A stretch of 64,000 nt of DNA from Microbacterium nymphoidis (GTDB lineage: Bacteria; Actinomycetota; Actinomycetes; Actinomycetales; Microbacteriaceae), in contig NZ_JAJNOD010000007.1 in NCBI RefSeq assembly GCF_021044885.1, positions 1 to 64,000 on the forward strand. The letters are read 5' to 3'. Positions 1 through 9,972 of this stretch are shown in pieces. Position 1 is the stretch's first letter. Every line of letters starts with the position of its first letter. The position numbers and the translations under genes were made by a program. The notes below the pieces were generated by a model. That model did not search any database. It was not told the origin of the DNA and saw only the letters and a list, made by a program, of their open reading frames with translations.

Positions 1-133
<133 letters not shown>

Positions 134-195
134 GCATGTCTGTGGTCCGTCTGCGCGAGCGCGTGCGTTCGGCCTGTGTTCCTAGGTGCGCGCTC

Positions 196-310
196 GGCTG
201 TGGCTGTGGCTGTGGCTGTGGCTGTGGCTGTGGCTGTGGCTGTGGCTGTGGCTGTGGCTCTGGCTGCGGCTCTGGCTGCGGCTGCGGCTCTGGCTCTGGC
301 CATGGCTGCC
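196..310. repeat. Hexanucleotide tandem array (GGCTGT)n, degenerate at right
   Basis: About ten clean copies of GGCTGT are followed by GGCTCT and GGCTGC variants. It is related to the other hexamer arrays around it by the shared TGTG core and looks like a microsatellite decaying from one end. Confidence 0.95.
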
Positions 311-358
311 TGCGTGGCTGTGTGCTTGGACGCGCGATTGGGTGTGTGCGTGGCTGTG

Positions 359-462
359 GGCTTTGGTCTGGGTGTGGGTGCGGGTGTGGGTGTGTGCGTG
401 TGGGGGTGTGTACCTGTGCCTGTGCCTGTGCCTGTGCCTGTACCTGTACCTGTACCTGTACC
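359..462. repeat. Compound GT-rich hexamer arrays
   Basis: A block of GTGGGT/GTGGGC-like units leads directly into TGTGCC units and then TGTACC units. The second half has the same unit as the array at position 1, with a G-to-A change that has spread through the last copies, a pattern expected from slippage or unequal exchange. Confidence 0.9.
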
Positions 463-888
463 CGCGTGCGTGCCCCGGTATGCTTCCGCGTCCGCGCGTC
501 TGAGCGCTTGTGTTCTTGCCTGTAGAGGTGCATGTGACGCCGGCCGTGCGCGTTGTCGTGGTCGTGCGCTAGCAGCCATGGGGGCGCGATCCGTGGGGTT
601 AGGTGGCTACTTGACCGGAGTGGTCCGATGAAGTCCGTTCTCTACTGACCGACGGCGATGTTCCGGAGTGCGTGCTGATGGCAGGGCAGTCGCGGAAGTC
701 CGGAGATGACCACCTAGCGCTTCCACCCTTCCGGTGTTTCCACAGGAGGTTCGTCTGACCGCCAGCGCCTGCGGAGACCGGTCGTCTGACACGGTGAGCA
801 TTGTCGCTTCGGGTGTCGAGGGCCAGGTAGAGAGGGTGAGCCTGCGGATCCATGCGCCCGCAACCCCATTGAGCATTGGACCTTGGGC

Positions 889-904
889 TGTTTCACGTGA
901 AACG
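889..904. promoter_or_regulatory. parS: parS site 1
   Basis: The 14-bp core GTTTCACGTGAAAC is perfect and the outer pair is T...G instead of T...A, so 15 of 16 positions match the ParB binding consensus. ParB encoded at 3738 is the expected partner. Confidence 0.93.
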
Positions 905-1297
905 TTGGCACCCAGTCGCTCGGCATCGGGACAGCCGCGAAGAACCACTGGCGATCTGCGTGCTGGGGCGTCCGCGTACGGTGGGACTGGCCTCTCAATT
1001 CGATGACGCCTCCCCCGATATTTACAAGCCAGGCCGTCGATGTGCCGCAACGCGGTGACCCTTCGGTCGCACTATGCGCGAGATCACCTCGTAGAAGGCG
1101 AAGGGTCACGTGCGAACGGAAGCCCATTCCTATACGGGCAGGGAGTGCTGGGCGACTCCGCTCGAGCCGTGATGTCGCCTTTGCCCTTAAACGAGCGACG
1201 GGAGCGATCGGACTCCACGACATCGGAGTCTGCGGGGCGCGGGCCGAGTCGGTCGATACCTAGTGAAACCGACTGAGGCGCGGTGCCAGTGACACAT

Positions 1298-1383
1298 TGG
1301 CTGTGGCTGTGGCTGTGGCTGTGGCTGCGTGTGTGGGTGTGGCTGCGTGTGTGGGTGTGGGTGTGGGTGTGGGTGTGGGGGTG
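1298..1383. repeat. Hexanucleotide arrays (TGGCTG)n and (GTGGGT)n
   Basis: Four to five TGGCTG units are followed by TGTGTGGG-like units and a run of GTGGGT. The units match those at 196 and 359, so the same repeat families recur about 1 kb apart, on either side of parS site 1. Confidence 0.93.
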
Positions 1384-1399
1384 GCACTGGCTGACGCAT

Positions 1400-1420
1400 G
1401 CGCTGGCGCTGGCGCTGGCG
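1400..1420. repeat. Short hexamer array (GCGCTG)3.5
   Basis: Three and a half direct copies of GCGCTG stand just after the larger array and about 70 bp before parS site 2. Confidence 0.9.
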
Positions 1421-1491
1421 AGAGACGCCTTCAGCTGAGCTCGACGCAGCCGATGCGTTGCTGTTCGGCCGCTGGTGAACTGAACCGAGCG

Positions 1492-1507
1492 CGTTTCACG
1501 TGAAACA
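1492..1507. promoter_or_regulatory. parS: parS site 2
   Basis: Perfect GTTTCACGTGAAAC core with C at the first outer position and A at the last, so 15 of 16 positions match the consensus. Confidence 0.94.
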
Positions 1508-1701
1508 GTAGGACCCTCCGAACGCTCCCCACTCCTTCGCTGGCGTGAGCGCTGCCCAGCTCGTAGGACGAACTGTGCGAGCCATCATAGGGATGTTTCG
1601 CTGCCCCGATGGCGCTAGATGCTGGTTCGGGACGGGAGCGATGAATCATGGACGCCGCGCCCAGTACGTTGAGCGCAGACCGCTGCCGTGCGGGTGCGTT
1701 C

Positions 1702-1717
1702 TGTTTCACGTGAAACA
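1702..1717. promoter_or_regulatory. parS: parS site 3
   Basis: Full 16-bp match TGTTTCACGTGAAACA, 210 bp right of site 2. Confidence 0.96.
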
Positions 1718-2299
1718 GCGAGGTGTTCGTCCCGGGTCCGCGACGTGTCGGGGAGCCTGGTGAGTTGTGGGAACGTCACCACCGCCCCGGCACCGACCTG
1801 CAAGAGTCCCGCGAGAACCATCTCCTATCTGTGGGGCGAAGAGGAAACATCCGTCGGCGCGCGAGCGCTGGATCGGCCACTGCGAGACCAAAGCCGCGAT
1901 GAACTCACCGGCATGTCATCGCGGTCATCGAACGGTGTGACTCCTGGCGCTTCGGCAAATGATGAAGGGTGAGACAGCCCTGCATCCGCGAAGTGTCCCC
2001 CACACTGGTCCGCCCGCCCCTCTCCCCCAGCACGCGACGGGAGCGTCAGCTCAGGCGTCACAGGAACACGGCCGCGCGAGATCAGCGCACGGTGAGGTGG
2101 CATCCGTCGGCCTCTCACCAGTGATGCCCGGTGGCGCATGACGATGGGATGAGAGGTCACGCAGATCTCTGGCGCGGTCGAGCCCGCCCTCGGCGGCCCG
2201 CCACTCATGATCACCCGGCATGCTGAGTGATCCACCACGCACGGCGACCCCTCTCGCTCGTGGATAGCCGTCACCGCCGGCCGCGCGACGACAGTTGCG

Positions 2300-2364
<65 letters not shown>

Positions 2365-2800
2365 GAGGCGACCCCGTGAGCACGATGCACAGCGCTGCCA
2401 GACGGACGGTAGGCTCATCGCGAACGTGATCCAGCAGTCGGACGCGCGCTCGTCCCCGTCGCCGGTGGCCAGTGGAGGGTGGGAGGCGAGGAGCTGCAGG
2501 CTGCACGCTGTCATCCTTCGAAGGCGTGCCCGCATCGCCTGTGGAGGAATCTGGGGAAAGGCGCACGCAATGACGGTGTATTCCGCAGAATTACGCGGGG
2601 GGAACGTCTGTTCGACTGTGAGTAGATCTGTGGATTACTCGTACAGCAACTTCACACAATCACCGAATTCCGTACTCGCGATGCCGCGCTCGGAGCCACT
2701 CTGAGGGCCTCGAACGGCTCGCAGGTCGCTCCTCAACCCGAGCCAAATCGGGTCCGATCGCATAGAGTAGAAAGTGCTGGATTCGCGCGCGTAAGGAGTG

Positions 2801-2816
2801 TGTTTCACGTGAAACA
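2801..2816. promoter_or_regulatory. parS: parS site 4, overlapping the parA start
   Basis: Full 16-bp match TGTTTCACGTGAAACA. The central GTG of the palindrome (2809-2811) is the best start codon of parA, and an AAGGAG Shine-Dalgarno lies at 2793-2798. ParB bound here would cover the translation start region, so ParB-dependent autoregulation is plausible by inference. Confidence 0.96.
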
Positions 2817-3738
2817 GTCCCCCAACGCGGACATGACAGACGGCTTTGGAGATGACACCCCGCTGGCGCGTGAGCTTGCGGATCTGAGCGCTCGTCGCCG
2901 CCGGCTGGAGCAGTCCGAAGTCACGTTCTCGGGTCGCACGCGAATCATGACGGTGTCCAACCAGAAGGGCGGCGTCGGTAAGACCACCACCACGGTCAAC
3001 ATCGCTGCCGCCATTGCTGCCGTTGGTGGACGCGTGCTCGTCATCGACTTGGACCCGCAGGGAAACGCGTCGACCGCACTCGGGATCCCTCACAGTGCCG
3101 ACACCGCCTCGATCTACGACGTGCTGATCGATGACTTCCCTCTGGCAGACGTCGTGCAGGTGAGTCCGGAGTCGCCGAACCTCCTGTGCGCTCCCAGCAC
3201 GATCCACCTGGCCGGTGCTGAGATCGAACTCGTATCCCAGGTAGCCCGAGAGCACCGGCTCCGCACAGCCCTCACCGACTTCATCGAATCATCGCCGGAA
3301 CCGATCGACTTCGTCATCATCGACTGCCCTCCCTCGCTCGGGCTGTTGACGATCAACGCCTTCACGGCAGCGACCGAGGTCTTCATTCCGATCCAATGCG
3401 AGTACTACGCACTGGAAGGTCTGAGCCAGCTGCTCGGCAGCGTGCAGATGATCCAGAAGCACCTCAATCCGGTCCTTCACGTGTCTACGATCCTCCTCAC
3501 CATGTACGACGGCCGAACGCGGCTCGCGCAGCAGGTGGCGGATGAGGTACGTTCTCACTTCACCGATCAGGTTCTCGACACGGTCATCCCGCGCTCGGTC
3601 CGCGTATCGGAAGCCCCGAGCTTCGGGCAGACGGTGGTCGCCTACGACCCACAGTCGGCCGGAGCCATCGCATACCGCGAGGCCGCTGTCGAAATCGTGC
3701 AGCGGAGCGCGTCAGAAACGAAAGAAGGGACGCGCTGA
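2809..3738 (+). CDS. parA: Chromosome partitioning ATPase ParA
   Basis: ParA-type Walker ATPase of 309 residues that moves ParB-parS origin complexes apart. The deviant Walker A motif KGGVGKTT is at residues 53-60, followed by the DLDPQGN motif and the IIDCPPSLG Walker B region; these are diagnostic of the Soj/ParA family. A short N-terminal extension of about 40 residues precedes the ATPase fold. I chose GTG 2809 because AAGGAG lies 10 bp upstream; the in-frame GTG at 2800 would be almost on top of it. Both starts lie within or beside parS site 4. The stop overlaps the parB ATG by one base (TGATG), so the two genes are translationally coupled. Confidence 0.96.
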   Translation: MKQSPNADMTDGFGDDTPLARELADLSARRRRLEQSEVTFSGRTRIMTVSNQKGGVGKTTTTVNIAAAIAAVGGRVLVIDLDPQGNASTALGIPHSADTASIYDVLIDDFPLADVVQVSPESPNLLCAPSTIHLAGAEIELVSQVAREHRLRTALTDFIESSPEPIDFVIIDCPPSLGLLTINAFTAATEVFIPIQCEYYALEGLSQLLGSVQMIQKHLNPVLHVSTILLTMYDGRTRLAQQVADEVRSHFTDQVLDTVIPRSVRVSEAPSFGQTVVAYDPQSAGAIAYREAAVEIVQRSASETKEGTR

Positions 3739-4820
3739 TGGCTAAGCGCACTGGCCTGGGACGAGGAATCGGAGCACTCATCCCCACGAGTGAGCCCAAT
3801 GAGTCGCGTCCCGTCGACGTCTTCTTTCCCGACAACAACGCCAGCAACAAGGCTGCCGCTGCAGAGGGTGCCCCCGCGGCACCTCAGCAGGAAGAGCCGG
3901 CGCCGGTGAAGCGGACCGCGAAGAAGCCCGCTGCGCGTAAGCCAGCGGCACAGGCGTCGAAGCCGGTTCAGAAGGCGGAGCCCACGGCTGACGATGAGCT
4001 CGTGCCCGTTCCGGGACTGACGCTGATCCAGGTCGACCCGCACTCCATCGTTCCGAACCCACGCCAGCCGCGCACAGTGTTCGATGCTGAGGATCTCGCC
4101 GAACTCGTCCACTCTGTGCGTGAGTTCGGTGTCCTTCAGCCTGTCGTTGTGCGCACCGCACCCGGCGGCGACGGATACGAGCTCATCATGGGTGAGCGGC
4201 GCACCCGGGCCGCGCGGGAGGCCGGGCTGGCAACCATTCCCGCGATCGTTCGCGAGACCGATGATGTCGACCTGCTTCGTGACGCCCTGCTCGAGAACCT
4301 GCATCGCTCCGAGCTCAATCCGCTGGAAGAGGCATCGGCCTATCAGCAGCTGCTCGACGACTTCGGCATCACGCACGAGGAACTCGCGAGCCGCATCGGA
4401 CGGTCTCGTCCGCAGGTGTCCAACACCCTGCGTCTCCTCAAGCTGCCGGTTGCCGTCCAGCAGCGCGTGGCGGCCGGTGTTCTCTCTGCAGGACACGCGC
4501 GCGCGATCCTCTCCCTCGACTCCCCCGAGGCGATGTCCCGACTCGCGGACAAGATCGTGAACGAAGATCTGTCGGTGCGCGCCGCGGAGTCGGCGGCGAA
4601 GACCATCGAAGGTTCCACCGGTCGTGCCACCAAGCCGCAGGCCGGCGCTCGACGAGCATTCCTCGACGATGTCGCTAGCCGTCTCGGCGACCGCCTGAAC
4701 ACGCGCGTCAAGATCGCCCTCGGCGCGCGCAAGGGGCAGGTGAGCATCGAATTCGCGAGCATTCAGGACCTCAATCGCATCCTGGGAGAGCTCGGCGAAG
4801 ACGAGTTCGGGGCAAAGTAG
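3738..4820 (+). CDS. parB: Chromosome partitioning protein ParB
   Basis: DNA-binding CTPase clamp that loads at parS and spreads. The order is a short N-terminal ParA-contact peptide (LGRGIGALI), an Ala/Lys/Pro-rich linker to about residue 95, and the ParB/Spo0J N-domain with the CTP-binding box GERRTR at 152-157. A helix-turn-helix around 210-236 ([19 protein letters not shown]) and a C-terminal dimerisation domain complete the 360 residues. The linker is longer than in Bacillus Spo0J, as is common in actinobacteria. It is coupled to parA by a one-base overlap. The four parS sites upstream of the operon are its expected targets. Confidence 0.97.
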   Translation: MAKRTGLGRGIGALIPTSEPNESRPVDVFFPDNNASNKAAAAEGAPAAPQQEEPAPVKRTAKKPAARKPAAQASKPVQKAEPTADDELVPVPGLTLIQVDPHSIVPNPRQPRTVFDAEDLAELVHSVREFGVLQPVVVRTAPGGDGYELIMGERRTRAAREAGLATIPAIVRETDDVDLLRDALLENLHRSELNPLEEASAYQQLLDDFGITHEELASRIGRSRPQVSNTLRLLKLPVAVQQRVAAGVLSAGHARAILSLDSPEAMSRLADKIVNEDLSVRAAESAAKTIEGSTGRATKPQAGARRAFLDDVASRLGDRLNTRVKIALGARKGQVSIEFASIQDLNRILGELGEDEFGAK

Positions 4821-5121
4821 GATAAAACCCCAGGTCGAGGACACATTATTCGGCGTGGTGGACGGCTGTGGGACACGGTGATCGCACGCCGAGGCGTCAC
4901 CAGTCTCACCGAATCTGAGATTGATGATCGGTCGGGGCACGGGGTCTTCTCCGGCCCATCCCTAAGCCCGGCCGGTGTTCTTCGATGACGTGAGACAGTG
5001 CCGCCGTGCGAACCGCTTCGGCGGTGTACCCGTGCCGTGCATGAAGCGCGGGCCAGGCCGTGGTTCACGGCGCTCGGCCGACCGGCGATGAGCCCCGGCG
5101 ACCGCGGCCCATCGCCTTACG

Positions 5122-5303
5122 GCTGCGCCTCAAGGCTGCGCATTGCGGCTACACCATGCGGCTGCGCTTTGCGGCTGCGCTTTGCGGCTGCGCCTTACGG
5201 CTGCGCCTTACGGCTGCGCCTTACGGCTACACCTCACGGCTGCGCCTTACGGCTGCGCCTTACGGCTGCGCCTCACGGCTGCGTTTCACGGCTACGCCTT
5301 ACG
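5122..5303. repeat. Tandem array of 14 copies of a 13-bp unit
   Basis: Fourteen adjacent copies of GCTGCGCCTTACG with one to four changes per copy; variants include GCTGCGCTTTGCG and GCTACACCTCACG. Because 13 is not a multiple of three, a protein function is unlikely. The layout resembles an iteron array (direct repeats slightly longer than one helical turn), but the unit does not match a plasmid iteron that I know. Confidence 0.95.
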
Positions 5304-5483
5304 GTGACGGCTGGGCTCGCATGGTCACGTCTGACCGCGGGCGCACCATGGCGCAGTTCCCCGGGGCCTCGTCCCCATGCCGTGTGTCTCTCATGGTCGT
5401 GCGCTTCTTCGTGTTGTCGCGCGTCGCTCCTCCTCGTCGCGTAGCGCAGGTCCTTGCCGTTGTCCCGTGGATTCTCCCGTCGT

Positions 5484-5690
5484 CTCCTCGCCACGGAGCG
5501 CCCTCTGGCTTCTCCTCGCCACGGAACGTCTCTGGCTTCTCCCCCGGCCCTGGGCCCGCCTCTGGCTTCTCCCCGGCTCTGGGCGCGCCTCCCGCCTTCG
5601 CTCCCGGCCCTGGGCCCGCCTCGGGCTTCCCCCCGGCCCTGGGCCCCTCTCTCCCCCCGCCGACGGGGCGCCTCCGGCTTCTCCTCGCCG
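5484..5690. repeat. Imperfect 27-30-bp C-rich minisatellite
   Basis: About six units built from a CCTCTGGCTTCTCC half and a CGGCCCTGGGCCCG half are repeated with insertions and substitutions. The earliest two units carry CTCGCCACGGA instead of the GGCCCTGGGCC half. Confidence 0.75.
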
Positions 5691-6326
5691 CTGGCGCCTA
5701 TCCGGGCCACCTTCGCAACTGGTGTGATGCGCTAAGCGCCTATCCCCCGAGCGTGGCCTGTGGGGCGGCACTCGCAACCCCAGTGACCCATCGATCCTCT
5801 CGTCGTCCCCGTGCGCGTCTACCGAGCCTCCAACCACCCTCATGCCGCCCCATCCATGGCTCCGTGGCCTCCACGACGCCGCAGGGCGGCTGCAGCGGCC
5901 CGGAGGAGCCTCCCGGGCAGCCGCCGCTGCGCGGCTGGGCGAGACTCGCTAAGCGGACCACGTGCTGGATCGCCGTACCTGGTGGTCCGATGCGATCCGG
6001 TCCCGCACGCGCGACAGATCGGTGACGCTCCCGAGGCCGGAACGAGTGACAACGAGGCCGGAGATTCCGAGTCGGGTTCGACGACGTGCTGGATCTCGCC
6101 GGCCTGCACGGGATCCCGCGCGAACTGTCCGAAGCAGCCGCCGTCGACCGGCAGACGCGCTCCTGCTCCCGTCATGCGGGCGGGCATGTCGCGGCGTCTC
6201 CCGCCGCCGGAGGCGAGAGTGGGAACAGAGTCATCCCGCGACCCGCTGCAGCGCCACGCCGGAACGGAACCATGTCGCCGAAAGCGAACCATCGCGCGAT
6301 CCGGAGCCGTGGTGCTTGACGGGCCG

Positions 6327-6332
6327 TAGTCT
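6327..6332 (+). promoter_or_regulatory. TANNNT -10 element (TAGTCT) of the 6340 gene
   Basis: TAGTCT ends 7 bp before the ATG, the spacing typical of actinobacterial leaderless transcripts. A GGAAAGG stretch also fits a ribosome binding site, so either mode is possible. Confidence 0.5.
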
Positions 6333-6339
6333 GGAAAGG

Positions 6340-6684
6340 ATGACTCCCGAGTACGAACCCCGTCGACGCGCCAGCCTTGAGCTGCTGCGCGCTGAGGCGA
6401 TCGACGAGCTGAGCGTGCTCATCGCCGAGCGCATTCGCAACGGGGAGGACCCGTGGGACTTCATGGAAGAACTCCCCAGCGTCGATGAACTCGTGGTCTA
6501 CACTCTCCGCGCGGAGACGATCATGGCCAACGACGGCTTGCGCCCGAACCAGGCTCGTCACTATCGCGTGCTGCGCCAGATCTCACTGGACTATCCCGAA
6601 CTCACGCCCGCGGTCTGGAAGCTCCTCGGTGATGCCAACACGCACCGTCGCTGGGATCCCACGGTGCGCGTCGACGTCGGCTGA
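6340..6684 (+). CDS. Conserved actinobacterial hypothetical protein
   Basis: A 114-residue, acidic, apparently soluble protein without signal peptide or membrane segment. It begins MTPEYEPRRRASLELL and is mostly helical by composition, with a central segment DPWDFMEELPSVDELV and a C-terminal WKLLGDANTHRRWDP. The start is chosen for the ATG with GGAAAGG and a TAGTCT element directly upstream. It is convergent with trxA across a strong hairpin. I do not recognise a named domain, so the function is unknown. Confidence 0.75.
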   Translation: MTPEYEPRRRASLELLRAEAIDELSVLIAERIRNGEDPWDFMEELPSVDELVVYTLRAETIMANDGLRPNQARHYRVLRQISLDYPELTPAVWKLLGDANTHRRWDPTVRVDVG

Positions 6685-6885
6685 TCTGCGCGAGTTGCGG
6701 AGACTTCGCGGGAACCTTCCCGTCGGAGACCGCTGATCCACAGCGGGAGCAGCACTTTCGTTTCGCCCCCGCCCCCCCCGGAGGGCGCGTCACCGCCGTC
6801 CTCCCAGTCAGCTCAGTGCCCCGGCAGGGGAGCCGGGATCCTGCGCGGAACAGGAACTGACCTCCCACAGCGCACCCCGGATACG

Positions 6886-6917
6886 ACGAAGGCCCCGGGC
6901 GAACCCGGGGCCTTCGT
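6886..6917. terminator. Bidirectional hairpin between the 6340 gene and trxA
   Basis: A perfect 14-bp stem (ACGAAGGCCCCGGG and its complement) with a CGAA loop lies 8 bp past the trxA stop and about 200 bp past the 6340 gene. There is no long T-run, which is usual for high-GC terminators. Confidence 0.85.
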
Positions 6918-6925
6918 ACGTGCGA

Positions 6926-7249
6926 TTACGCCAGGTACGCGGCGAGGTCGGCTTCCAGAGCCGGCTTGCCCTTGGCGCCGATGATGGTGGTCTCCACCTG
7001 GCCGGCGTTGAACACCTTCATCGCGGGGATGGAGGTGATCTGGTACTTCATGGCCAGGTCGGGATTCTCATCCACGTTGAGCTTGAGGATGGTGATCTTG
7101 CCTTCGTTCTCGGCAGCGATCTGGTCGAGGATGGGCGAAACCATGCGACACGGGCCGCACCACTCGGCCCAGAAGTCCACGAGCACGGGACCCTCGGCCT
7201 GGATGACGTCCGCATCCCACGTCTGCGAACTCGTCGCCTGAGCGGTCAT
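6926..7249 (-). CDS. trxA: Thioredoxin
   Basis: Classic 107-residue thioredoxin. The active site WCGPC places cysteines at residues 31 and 34, and the cis-proline loop SIPAMKVF follows, as the family requires. It reduces cytosolic protein disulfides and is itself reduced by the TrxB encoded 85 bp upstream on the same strand. The start is ATG 7249 because AAGGAG stands nine bases before it; an in-frame ATG at 7279 would add ten residues without that support. It is the last gene of the leftward DUF6049-murJ-trxB-trxA series and ends at a strong hairpin. Confidence 0.97.
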   Translation of the reverse strand: MTAQATSSQTWDADVIQAEGPVLVDFWAEWCGPCRMVSPILDQIAAENEGKITILKLNVDENPDLAMKYQITSIPAMKVFNAGQVETTIIGAKGKPALEADLAAYLA

Positions 7250-7334
7250 ATCGGAATCTCCTTGATCTGGGGCTGACACTTCGAGAGCCCGATGGATAGA
7301 ACCGGGAAGGATGCAGGATCATTCCCGGCAGGCA

Positions 7335-8288
7335 TCATGCCGTGGTGACGAGGTCCTCTGCGCCGGCCTCGCGGGCGGCGAGGTAGTGTTCCACGTCCAG
7401 CGCCGCCACGGTGCCACTGGCAGCCGCCGTGACCGCCTGGCGGTAGAACGGGTCGACCACGTCACCCGCGGCGAACACGCCCGGGATGGACGTGCGCGAC
7501 GTGCGCCCCTGCACCGCGATGGTGCCCTCGGCGGTGAGGTCGAGCTTGGAGTGGACCAGGTGCGTGCGCGGGTCGTTGCCGATCGCGACGAACAGCCCCT
7601 CCAACGGGAGCTCGGAGAGCGTTCCGTCGACGGTGTTGCGCAGGGTCACGGCCGTCACCGCGGACTCGCCGTGGATGTCCGCGACCTCTGCGTTCCAGAT
7701 GAACTCGATCTTGGGGTTGTCGATGGCGCGCTGCTGCATGATCTTCGAGGCACGCAGCGAGTCGCGACGCACGATCACGTACACCTTGTCCGCGAAGCGG
7801 GTGAGGAACGTGGCCTCTTCCATCGCGGAGTCGCCGCCACCCACCACGGCGATGGTCTTCTCGCGGAAGAAGAAGCCGTCGCACGTGGCGCACCAGGACA
7901 CGCCGTAGCCGCTGAGACGGTCCTCCGACTCCAGGCCGAGGCGGCGGTACGCCGAACCGGTGGCGTAGATGATGGTCTCCGCCTCCTCCTCGCGGCCGCT
8001 GCCCAGCACGACCTTCTTCACGTCACCCGACAGGTCGAGGTCCTCGACGTCGTCGTAGACGACCTCGGCGCCGAACTTCTCGGCCTGCTTCTGCATGAGG
8101 TCCATGAGCTCGGGGCCCATGATGCCCTCCGGGAAGCCGGGGAAGTTCTCGACCTCGGTGGTCTTCATCAGCTCGCCGCCCGCCTCCACGGAGCTTGCGA
8201 TGACGAGAGGCTCCAGGCCCGCGCGCGCGGTGTAGATGGCCGCCGTGTAGCCGGCAGGGCCCGATCCGATGATGATGACTTTCCGCAC
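7335..8288 (-). CDS. trxB: Thioredoxin-disulfide reductase
   Basis: FAD- and NADPH-dependent reductase of 317 residues. The N-terminal FAD dinucleotide fold is GSGPAGYTAA (8-17), the redox motif CATC is at 133-136, the NADPH fold is GGGDSAMEEA, and a C-terminal FAD segment GVFAAGDV is present. I prefer GTG 8288 because GGAGG sits 4 bp upstream of it. ATG 8309 is in frame and would add seven residues (MTNSGGT), with a TACCAT -10-like element 9 bp before it. It forms a functional pair with trxA, directly downstream. Confidence 0.96.
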   Translation of the reverse strand: MRKVIIIGSGPAGYTAAIYTARAGLEPLVIASSVEAGGELMKTTEVENFPGFPEGIMGPELMDLMQKQAEKFGAEVVYDDVEDLDLSGDVKKVVLGSGREEEAETIIYATGSAYRRLGLESEDRLSGYGVSWCATCDGFFFREKTIAVVGGGDSAMEEATFLTRFADKVYVIVRRDSLRASKIMQQRAIDNPKIEFIWNAEVADIHGESAVTAVTLRNTVDGTLSELPLEGLFVAIGNDPRTHLVHSKLDLTAEGTIAVQGRTSRTSIPGVFAAGDVVDPFYRQAVTAAASGTVAALDVEHYLAAREAGAEDLVTTA

Positions 8289-8355
8289 TGTTCCTCCAGA
8301 GTTCGTCATGCTCAACCAATGGTACGCGCGGCGCATTCCCGCAGGCTGTGGGCGT

Positions 8356-9972
8356 TCAGCGGCGGAGCATCCGCTTGCCGGTGTCGATGGCCACGCGCAG
8401 CTCCGGAGCCCGCAGCAGAAGCAGCACCAGCACGTACACGACGGCAGCCACTGCGCCGATGATGGCGAGTCCGGGCAGGGCCGTCAGCTTGCCCACGAGG
8501 GACGGATCGTTCGACACCATCCAGCTGTGCGATCCACCCAGCAGCTCGTAGGTCACCCATCCGACCGCAGCGGCGGCGATGCCGGCCACGATGAAGCGAG
8601 CGTATGCAGTGAGCCAGCTGCGCGAATGGAGGGATCCGATCCGACGACGCAGCAGCAGGATCGCGACGACGGTCTGCACGATGGTGGCGAACGTCTGCCC
8701 GCCCGCGATGCCGACCGCGAGGAACTCCTTCGGCAGGAACCAGTACGCGGCATATGCGGTGATGATCACGATCGATTGCTGCAGCACCGTGAAGTAGAAG
8801 GGCGTCCGCGTGTCGCCGTACACGTAGAAGGTGCGCTGCACGATGAACAGGATGGCGACCGGGATGAGGTTCGCCAGGTAGGCCCACAGCACGGGTGCCA
8901 CCTGCAGCGCGGAATCCGCGTTCGAGGTGAACAGGCGGCTGGCTGGAACGGCGGCGACGGCCAGAGCGGCGGTGGCGAGCACGATGAAGATGCCGAGTGT
9001 GCGGATCGAGGAGTCGATGTCGTCGACCAGTTCAGACTTGCGTCCTGCCGCGGCGTGCTCGCTGATGCGGGTGAAGTACGGCGTCCCGATCGAGAGCACG
9101 ATGATCGAGTACGGGAGGATGTACACCAGGAACGCATTGTTCATGCTGAGCTGCGCGGGTGAGACACCGGACGCATCGGCGACGAGGTTGGACTGGATCG
9201 CCCCGGCGATCTGCGCCACGATCACCATCGCGAACGTCCAGCCGCCGAGCCGGGCGACCTCGCTGAGCCCGACACCGCGCCACCGGAAGTCCGGTCGCAG
9301 CGTGAGGCCGGAACGCCGCCAGAACAGCAGCAGCACCAGGAACTGGGCGATGATCCCACCTGTGGTGACGATGCCGATGAAGGCGATCCGATCCGGCGTC
9401 CAGTCCGCCATCTCCGTCATCGGCGTCTCGAACATCGCCATGAACAGCGCCAGTCCCGCGATGGAGAAGACGTTGTTGACCACGGGCGCCCAGGTGTACG
9501 GTCCGTACACCTTGCGGGCGTTGAAGGTCTCCCCCACCAGCGCGAACAGCCCGTAGAAGAGCACCTGGGGGATGCACCAGTAGGCGAAGGCCGTGGCCAG
9601 CGCGATCTGCGCGGCGCCGCCGTTGAACTTGTTCGCGTAGATCAGCACCAACAGCGGAGCCGCGATCGTCGCCACGATGGTCACCACCGTGAGAACCACG
9701 GTCGACAGGGTGAACAGCTTCGAGACGAACGCGTTTCCGCCGTCCTCGTGCTGACGTGACTTGACGATCTGCGGCACGAACACGGCGGTGAGCACGCCGG
9801 CCGAGATGATGTTGAAGATCGTGCTGGGAAGACCGTTGGCCACCGCGAACGCGTCACCGACGAAGAACTCGCCGAGCACCTGCACGAGCAGGACCGTTCG
9901 GACCAGACCCAGTACGCGCGAGGCCATGGTTCCGGCGGCGATCATCGCGCTGCTGCGTCCGAGACTAGCCAC
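8356..9972 (-). CDS. murJ: Lipid II flippase MurJ (MviN family)
   Basis: Integral membrane protein of 538 residues with the MATE-like multi-helix pattern of MurJ. The start region carries the family signature MASRVLGLVRTVLL, followed by NGLPSTIFNIISAGVLTAVF. It flips the peptidoglycan precursor lipid II across the membrane. GTG 9972 is chosen because AAGGAG lies just upstream and the start overlaps the stop of the DUF6049 gene by eight bases, which means coupling. The version here lacks the long cytoplasmic pseudokinase tail found in mycobacterial MviN. Confidence 0.94.
   Translation of the reverse strand: MASLGRSSAMIAAGTMASRVLGLVRTVLLVQVLGEFFVGDAFAVANGLPSTIFNIISAGVLTAVFVPQIVKSRQHEDGGNAFVSKLFTLSTVVLTVVTIVATIAAPLLVLIYANKFNGGAAQIALATAFAYWCIPQVLFYGLFALVGETFNARKVYGPYTWAPVVNNVFSIAGLALFMAMFETPMTEMADWTPDRIAFIGIVTTGGIIAQFLVLLLFWRRSGLTLRPDFRWRGVGLSEVARLGGWTFAMVIVAQIAGAIQSNLVADASGVSPAQLSMNNAFLVYILPYSIIVLSIGTPYFTRISEHAAAGRKSELVDDIDSSIRTLGIFIVLATAALAVAAVPASRLFTSNADSALQVAPVLWAYLANLIPVAILFIVQRTFYVYGDTRTPFYFTVLQQSIVIITAYAAYWFLPKEFLAVGIAGGQTFATIVQTVVAILLLRRRIGSLHSRSWLTAYARFIVAGIAAAAVGWVTYELLGGSHSWMVSNDPSLVGKLTALPGLAIIGAVAAVVYVLVLLLLRAPELRVAIDTGKRMLRR

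Larger units (their letters stand above)
4821..6339. other. Gene-free stretch between parB and the 6340 gene
   Basis: About 1.5 kb with no frame I would call a gene. It contains the 13-bp tandem array (5122-5303) and a loose C-rich minisatellite (5484-5690). Long frames through it arise from the repeats and GC bias. No parS site was seen here. Confidence 0.65.

Noticed and set aside
599..1223. Overlapping minus-strand frames left of parS site 2
   Set aside because: Several frames overlap on both strands without any family resemblance or start signal; parS sites lie inside them.
5060..6025. Plus-strand frame of 321 residues after parB
   Set aside because: It runs through the 13-bp array and the C-rich minisatellite, so the length is repeat- and GC-driven; no domain and no binding site.
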